Assembly: GCF_964355755.1 (NCBI RefSeq)
Contig: NC_092675.1
Location: 23,474,412-23,538,411, forward strand
Source of the DNA: Antedon mediterranea
Taxonomy: Eukaryota > Echinodermata > Crinoidea > Comatulida > Antedonidae
Reading direction: 5' to 3'
Length of the DNA: 64,000 bases
The notes beneath the pieces are model-generated. The model worked only from the letters and a program-made list of their open reading frames with translations, searched no databases and was not told the DNA's origin. A program made the translations under genes and the position numbers. Positions 42,401 to 51,400 of the stretch are shown here, one piece after another. Each line of letters starts with the position of its first letter. Position 1 is the stretch's first letter.

Positions 42401-45400
42401 TTCTTGCCTCTGACATATTTCGGAATATGCTCCCTCATTGTCGCGAACTTAATGTTATTTTGATGATCTGCTTTTTTAAATATTTTATATTTTACCTGTT
42501 TTTATCATGATTGTATATTTATAATGTACGACTAAGGTTTCAGCCATTGGCTGTTTGTGTCATTTGACTTTTTTTTTAATAAAGATATACCAACATATAT
42601 AGAAACAAATATTTACTGAAATTTACTTTTGAAATTTTAGTTTGTTTTTATTGAAAATTATTAAGTTTTACAATGACATTGAAGTAGTACTTCAATAAGC
42701 CTATTCCAAACTATTGGTGTCTAACCAGGCAGCGCCACCTACCGTCCATGCAGCGCCACCTACCGTCGTGATGTCAGCACCGCAGAACTCTATACTGTAT
42801 TAATCCTACTTACATTGGCAATCTGGGAAGTTGTAATATCCCACATTACATGCATCACACTTCATGCCACCAAAGTTGTTGAGACAAGGGCATTGGCCTT
42901 CATTATTGCATTGAACTTGACCACCAGTTCCTGATATGTCACAACTACAAGCTATAAAGGTAGAAACAAAATCTTAGATCAAGCCCTAAAACATTTCTGA
43001 AAGAAACCTGAGAATATACAATAAACACAATAGTAAGACACTCTAATATAGTCCCCGTTATATTTATATTTATTTTAGGCAAGCCAAGGTTTATGAGCAC
43101 TGTAATTTCCATTATTATTTTGGACAATAAATGAATCTGTATCTGTATCTGTATCTGTATCTGTATCTCTAAAAATTGCCATAGTAAGGTTCTTTTCCTT
43201 CATCAGTATAGGCATGTCACTTTTTCTGATGCTGACCAGGGTTCAATTAGACCAATCCCCTTACTTCGTTTTGGGTTGTTTTTTTTTTGGGTTGTTTTTT
43301 TTTTGGCATGGTTGGAATCTTAGGTTTCACAACATTAGTTACTATATTATATATCCAGGATGTTATTATTTATTATATAGTAATAATATAGTAGTAATAT
43401 AATTCTTTATTGTCATGACCACTAGGCGACCATAAAATTTGGTTTTCTGATGCTTGAAAAACACAACTTACAGTGGCACAGTGTATCAGAATATTCCCTG
43501 CAAACTACCAGAATCATAAATATAACATCATGAATGAAAATTAGGCCATCTTTGCCATGTCCTTAAATAAACAGTATTGCTGGAAACTTTTTAGTTTTAG
43601 AAGTTTGCAATACTTACCGTAACAATACGGGTAGTTATAAAAACCCTCTGCGCATTGATCACAACGTGCTCCAGTATAGCTACTCTTGCACAAACACTCT
43701 GATGTTACCTTGTCACAGATTTCACTCAATGTGCCTTGTATGTCACAGTCACAACCTAAAATTCATAATATTTATCTTCAGAAAAACTGTCTCAACTATA
43801 GTTGACTACTGTAACATTGCCTGTTGGTGTAGGTGCAGTCGACACTGGATATACAACAGCACATCACACCTGCAGTAACATTGCCCGTTGGCGTGGATGC
43901 GGTCGACACTGGCTATACAACAGCACACCACACTTCCAGTAACATTGCCTGTTGGCGTGGGTGCGGTCGACACTGGATATACAACAGCACACCACACCTG
44001 CAGTAAACAGTAGGCTACAGTCTTCTCAAATGTAGGCCTACTAGGATATAGGATATGTCAGCTTTTTACTGAAACATCAAAACTGGTAAATTGCCATGTC
44101 TTTTCTACTCATGTATCCGAATTAAATTGCTAGACCCAAGACCTGGCTCAAATCCATCATAAAAATTTCAAATGAACATTATTATATTTTGTTTACATAA
44201 CTTTGGAACAACCTTTTTATCAAAAAGCATTCCGTGTTGATTGTGGTAAGCTATAGGAGGTGGTCTTCAATACTATGGCCTATAGATTGTAGTTTAGGGG
44301 TAGCCCAGTTTAATAGGCATAATACTATACTAGCATGTTTTCAATTTTTTGGTAAAAACGTACCAATACAATCAAATTCACTATAGTAACCATCGTTACA
44401 TTGGTCACAAGCACGCCCAGCAAAATTAGGTTGACATCGACATTGTCCTGTTGTTGCTCCACATGTTGGACTCACAGTGCCAAACAGGTTGCATCCACAA
44501 GCTACAAAAATATAGGGAATAATTTAATAATAATGCACAAATATAAAACATTTAAATCATTTGTTTATATAAAAAAACTATTTTGACCGAGAGTACAATT
44601 GTAGCGCAATCAGACCAACTTGTGTCGCGCTTGGTTGCTGATGAACGTGCATATAACGAAATGGCACTCTCATATGTAACAGAATTTCACTTATATGATG
44701 TAAGGTTCATTTGAGTATTTTATTGAATATCGTGTGACCCACAATCCTCCAATCAAATGACAAGCATCTATTCATGTCTGTTATAAAATTTAATAAGATT
44801 AAAAATAGGTGGTTTTAAATTGATTGAAAAAGTCTTACGAATGCAATCTGGAAAGTTGTAGAAACCAGGTGCACATGAATCACAGTTGAGGCCGACATAG
44901 TTCCTCTTGCATGGACACTGTCCTCCATTAGCCTGACATAAAGCTTCATAAGTGCCTTCAACATGACAATCGCAAGCTAAAATACAAAAGGTGTATAAAA
45001 AAAACAAGTAACAACACAATTTACTCCTTGAATCAAATTGTATATACTGTAGTTGTCAATTTAGGACAACTTGTCTTGACTAAAAATAAGATAAAAAGAA
45101 AGAATGTACTAATACTATGGGCATATGTTACATAAGTGGCAGACTTCCTATTCTTTCTGCTGTTTTATTCAAGATTTTGTCTACCCATTCTATGATGTCA
45201 GAAGGTGTAGCTAGATCTCAAAATACAAACAAGTATTAGGTTTGCAATACAGCATGTGTTTCCAAAAGGGAAGTATGGTTGAGAATATCGACGATACACT
45301 ACAACCGTATTCTCCAGATGCAAAACTAACTTTACCTATTATTCGCCATGCAAAACTTACTATTCAAAGATATTATTTACAGATTTCTGTAAATAAAATT

Positions 45401-48400
45401 TCAGACCACAACCACAGCTATGAAATTTTAAACCACTTACGTCTGCATTCAGGGAAGCTGTAGTAGCCTGGGCTGCATTCAGAACAACCTTCACCAGTGA
45501 ACTGGGGTCTACATTCACATACGCCAGTAGATGATGCACAATTACCAGTGGAGAAATATAGATCACATTCACATTCTTTTATTAAAAAAAGCAAGAACAA
45601 ATATAGCATAGTTCACTGAGAATAAGGCAGAAGTGTTTGTTTATTGTTTACATGAAACACGCTTACTGTAACTGTGGCTGTCATTTGAACACTTTAACCC
45701 TAATTAAATCTTAAACCACAAGGCACAATTATTAGTTACATTATATACAGTAAACCTATGCTTCTTGAACTTGACATTTATTTATGTTTCGCAAAAGGAA
45801 AGTGTTCACATAGGGGTCTATGACCGACTCAAATGACTGAATAATGTAACTCTACAAAATAAAGCCTGAATGAGTCAAATATTAAGAATCAGTAGCATAG
45901 TATGTTAACTTACGTCTACAAACATATGGAGAATCTAGTGCTTCGCCTTGTACTTGGTAGAATCCAGAAATACATTCATTGCAGTTTATGCCTTGTGTGT
46001 TATCCTAAAGAACAAATTTATAGAAAGCATAATAGAAATACATAGATTAATACAATAATACAAACAAATCAAATTTTTGTTGAAAACCTTGACCCGATAT
46101 GACCTTGACCTTGACCCGATATGTCGTCCCATTGTACAAAAGTAAAAGATATATTATAGTGCTATGCACTTGCAATAATAACTTGCTATTGCAGATAGCT
46201 AGGCCTATACCGTAGTATCCGATGCCTTTAATTAATACACTATACTAGAATATACACTTTCTTGAAATAAAAATAAAGTTTACCCGACAATTGGTACAAA
46301 CTCCACCACCAGAATAGTTTCCATAGATATCAATAGACTCGCTACGTTCTGCTACACTCTCATCATAAACACACTCATTAGAGTGTCCATAGCAGTTGCA
46401 TGCTAAAAAATTGAAAATAGTGATTTTGGTATATCCTTTAGTTTGTCATAGTCATGCATATTGTGCAATATCAATTTTCATCCGTATTTAATTATGAGTT
46501 GCTGGAACAACCCTCTTTATGATCTACCATTTTTATTTTCTTTTTTAAATAAAATTTAATTAAATTTAGTTTCAGCTCGTGCATTTAAAAAAAAAAAATG
46601 ATATCACAACTTTCTCAAGATGGGCTCAAATTTGTGTGTGGAAACTACATAATTTCAATTGTTGTAGTTTATAAACTTACGTTCACATTCATTAGAACTA
46701 TCGGGTGTTGCTGGTTTCCATTTTTTCTGAACAAACCCTGGACAACAAGTCTCGCATTCAGCGCCACAAGTATTATGGGAACAGGTGCACATTAATCGTG
46801 TTTGACTTCCAGGAACTGGGGTATCACAAGCATTCGCATGTCCATTACATACACACCGTCCGCCGATTGATATGTCTTTGATACTATAAAAGTACCGCCT
46901 TGTGACAGTCGGATCTAGTTGTTGTATGGCCATCAGATGTCCAAGAAGCGTCTTTGTTTGTAGGAGACGCAGTCTAACATTTGTGGCTCTTGTAAATTCT
47001 TTTAAGGTTGGAGAGTCGTAAAAGGTTTTAGCGCCTGGACGGCCATTAATGAGAGATACAACAATCTGTAAAGTAAGTCAATTATAAATTATAGGGTAAA
47101 AATTGTGCTTATTTTTACATTATATATTAAATAAATTTAGTCAGAATTAAATGATAAGGCGCCTTTGTGTGAAGTGCTGCCACTAAATGGTCCGTCAAGA
47201 ACAGGAGCTGAGATAAATCAGAACTATGGATAACTCATACTGGATTTTGTGTACACTAGGAGGATTACCACTACAACTATTGTTGAGGAGAGCATTGAAC
47301 CTATGTAGATTTTTTGGCTAGTGGTTTCCAGCACCCAAGCTTAGCCAATCTTTTGCCATCCTTAAATTCGCATATTCCCAGAATAATTGATACTGTATTC
47401 TGGTTCAATAGTGTCTTGGTTTTTTTAGAGTTACTGTTATAATCTTACCTCACCATCTTCAAGAGGGACAATACCAGAGTATTCTGTTGTACAAATTATA
47501 TCATCATCATTTGTAATTTGTTCTAGCGATCTCATCCCAAAATAGTTAAGGCAGTCACTGGGAGTATCAGCAAAGTATTGCCAAGCCTGGTATGTTTCTC
47601 CATAATCCACAGATTTTTCTAGAACCCATGTACCTGGTCTTGGAGAGTTGGCAAACTTAATCAGGACGTATGCAACATGATAGAGCTAAAAATAAATGTC
47701 AATGAGTTGTTTAAAAAAAAATTGTTTCATGCAAATGCATTAAAATCATAATGCTAATTTATAGTATGAAAAAAGTTTTCAAAACTGATAAAAAGATATA
47801 CTCATTTTTAATAATATATAAATATGTTTGTTTTCCTTGTTCTTTTTTAGGTAAATCAAATGTATATGTTAGGGCAATCCTATATTAGTGTTTTTATTGA
47901 TACACTATTGGATCTTGAATAAATAAATAAAAAAAATATATTATAAGAAAAGAAATGCATATACTATAAACAGTGAGTAAAAACAAAATCAGTAAATCAC
48001 TAACAATATTAATTGTTTTACTTGGCACAATACTGTATTGTTAAGAACAATATAAAAGAAAATCTATCTAATATTTCAAGTACAGTACTGACAGGGATAT
48101 ATTTTACACAACAAAGGAATAATCCCATACAGTTCAACAGTGGTGGTGGTTGTTATTCCATTTGTAAGTGATTAAACATCTGGCTGTGCCATAGGAGTGG
48201 TTTTGAAACATACCATAAATAAATATCACTGTCTAGCAATGTCATTCTGCCCAAATGAATACAAAGAATTTAACCTCAAGCCCTTGTTTGAGTTTCAGAT
48301 CAGCCATAACACCACCATTATCTATTTAAAATGTTTACTAATGGCTACTATATTACCCCACTACTAGCTTTCAATGTACAGGTATGAAATGTTTATTTTT

Positions 48401-51400
48401 TTTCCAACAATTTACAGCATTTGGTTTGAGATATTATAAATAAACAAAACAGTTACACAAAGCAATTAATGGGTTTTGAAGGATTTACAGTACATACAAC
48501 AGGTAGCAAACATAGGGTCTTTTTCTGCACTGAATAAACAATTTATTTCGAAATAAATTAAAAGATAATTGTTATATATTTCTGCTAAATTTGTGCCCCT
48601 AACTGTTTAAATAAATGGGTTGTTGATGGAAATTGTTTAAGCATTACCCAAAATGCAAAGGGTTCTGCCAGTAAATTCAAATATTATTACAGAGTAGTTA
48701 AGCTCAAGGCAGTTGCAGCCAGAAATTGCACACCAATAACCGTATGTAATAATAACAAAGCGATTGGGTGTGTATTAAACTGCTGCCATTTAACCGGTTA
48801 CTGAAAATTTGCATTGTTTCAATGGGGGTCAATTTATTCGTATGGTTAACCGTTATTTGCAGCAGAAACAAACAGAACCAGTAAAATTGGGTTTAAAAAA
48901 AAATTTATTATTATTTTGAGAACGTGCGTCTCTTTCCAACCAACAAATCAAATAGAAAACACTGTATAATGTACAGCAATACAGTAAATGAAGGATAATA
49001 TTAATATTTCTCAGTTGAAAAACAGTCAAATCAGATTGTTGCTCTATGGAAAGTAATTAAAAATACCGCCCACTGTGCGAGGTCAGTGAGAATGGCTGAT
49101 ATTTTCAGTATACCCTACAGAGTGTACATGTACTGTACAGTGACTGTGTAGAACATGTGCTTAATATTAATAATAGCTGGTATAATAAATACAAATTTTG
49201 TCCAGATAGAACCCAGCAAAACTTCCCCTGAAAAGGGGTTTCCTGTATTATTGTTTGTTTCCTAAGAAATTGTCCCTTAGATATGGGTGTCCCAAATAGG
49301 GGTTCAACTCTATGTGAATCACATCTGCAGTACAGTAGGTGCTTATGTGCACTATAACTCTGACGTTCCTCTGATTGGTTTCAGAATACGTCATCAGAAT
49401 GTAATATTAGACAACCTCTTCACATCAGGGGTACAGTAATCAGATATTGTTTTAACTAGTATGTTATTGGAATGCTGAATAAGCTAAGTTGCAATTCAAC
49501 TCCGACTTAAAGACCCCTTCCCTGCAATTTTGGACGTTTTTTGGAAAATAATACATATATATCACTTTAAAAACATTAAACCATGTCATTCCTTGTCTTA
49601 AACGTTTTATGGTAAATTATGATAAAAAGTGAGAAACAATGCACTACCCAAGTAGCTCGCGGTGATCGACCTCTCGTGGAGGGTCTTAGGCCTAGCCTAG
49701 CTAGGCTTAGTTTTGTAGGCCTAGCTGGTAAACATCGGTAACGTACGAACATCATACGCTAGCTATATACCTAGCCTGACGTTGTATAGTTGCTGCATTA
49801 ATTGTCTTTCTATTTTTGCCAGACTCCGTTGATACAAATTGGGGAAAACCCGGTATTTTCGCTGAAAAGTTAGGAGTCTTCCATTTGTTTTGGCCTCACG
49901 ATCGATCGAAAAGTGGGCGAATTACAGGAAAAAAACAAAAATATCAATCCGCGCGCAATGCATTTTGGGATTTATAGCGGGCCGCTATAATTATTAGAAT
50001 CAACTTATTTTTCACATTTTTAACCGTTTAAAGACGAAAAAAAGTTATCGCAATAGGACCATATAGTATTATTTTTACATTAAATATAGTTTGTGATCTT
50101 AAATTAGATCTAAAAAACGTAGGGAAGGGGTCTTTAAGTAAAAAACTTTTCTAAAAGTACAGGTAGTAGTACAAATTCAAAACGTACAGAGGTGGAATTG
50201 TCCTATAACATGGTAACATGATCCAAAATCTTATGTACTGCAATAACAAGAGATGAAAACATGATTTGTCCTATATTTGAACTTTCAATTAACAACTGAA
50301 ATATTTTTTGTCATATTCAATTGGGAGTTTTACTGTTGAGTACAGTTTTTCCGTCAATTACTTATTTAACAGAGGATTGAGATTGTTCTTCAAGAAAAAG
50401 CTTGCGATGTTAATGACGTTTTCTATTCGAATTATTTTTGTTGTTGACCGCAATCCCTTTACAATTTATCATTTGAATACAAAAATCATGTTGAAACGAA
50501 AGTTCCCAATCGAATATGACAAATGATGCTTATTCTATCATCATAATGACAATAGATTTTGAAATGTAATGCATGTAATTTTGAATGCATTGTTTGTACT
50601 CCTAGTACCTACAGAATTTTTTTAATCAGTGGGTGGTTGTCGATGAATAATGTTGAATCCAAAGCAAAAAAAAATTTTACCAGAATGAAAGAATAAATGT
50701 AATTTGTAAAGCAAAAAAAAAACAAATTGGCTGCCGTTTTAAACTGTACAATGTGTTTTTGGTTAAATTTAACACTTTGTCTTTTTCTCATTTTTTACAG
50801 AAGTGATTGAATTTCTTAAAACTACAAAATAGTCTATTCAAAGTCTGATTAATTTAATTTTCATGTTTTTGGGGGACAAACAAATCTAGCCCTCCTGCAA
50901 CCATCTTGCAAGCCAAAGGTTAATAACAATGACAGGAAAGGTAGGTAGACACTGGGAAAATATAAAAGGGTACTTAATACAAAACCCAGACTTCCCGTTT
51001 ATAAATGGTCCTGAAACCTTCCTGTATTAGTTTATCCCAGGTACTTAAATAACAGTACTTTATTATTATGAAAGCATAAAGAGATGCATGCACGGTTCAT
51101 TTCATTCAATAATAAAGGCAACCCAACAATGGAAAAAACAGGTCAGAAACCCACACAATGGGATAAATTCCATGGCTGATACAATTAATAAACAATTTTT
51201 ACAAATTTAGAAGTTCAGTTGAATAAAAGCAAGTTATATTTAATATGTGATTGTGTATGTTTTGGGAAAAAAAGACCAACTGATATAGCTTTTTAGTGGT
51301 TCAGAAAATCTAAAAAACAAATTGTATTTGTTTGGAAAAAGGGCCCGTTTCTGCTGCACATCCTCTCAGAATATGGTATAAAAAGTGCACCCCATTTCCA

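Noticed and set aside
43811-44002. CRISPR-like array
   Set aside because: The three 64-base units are direct tandem repeats without unique spacers, in eukaryotic intron DNA.
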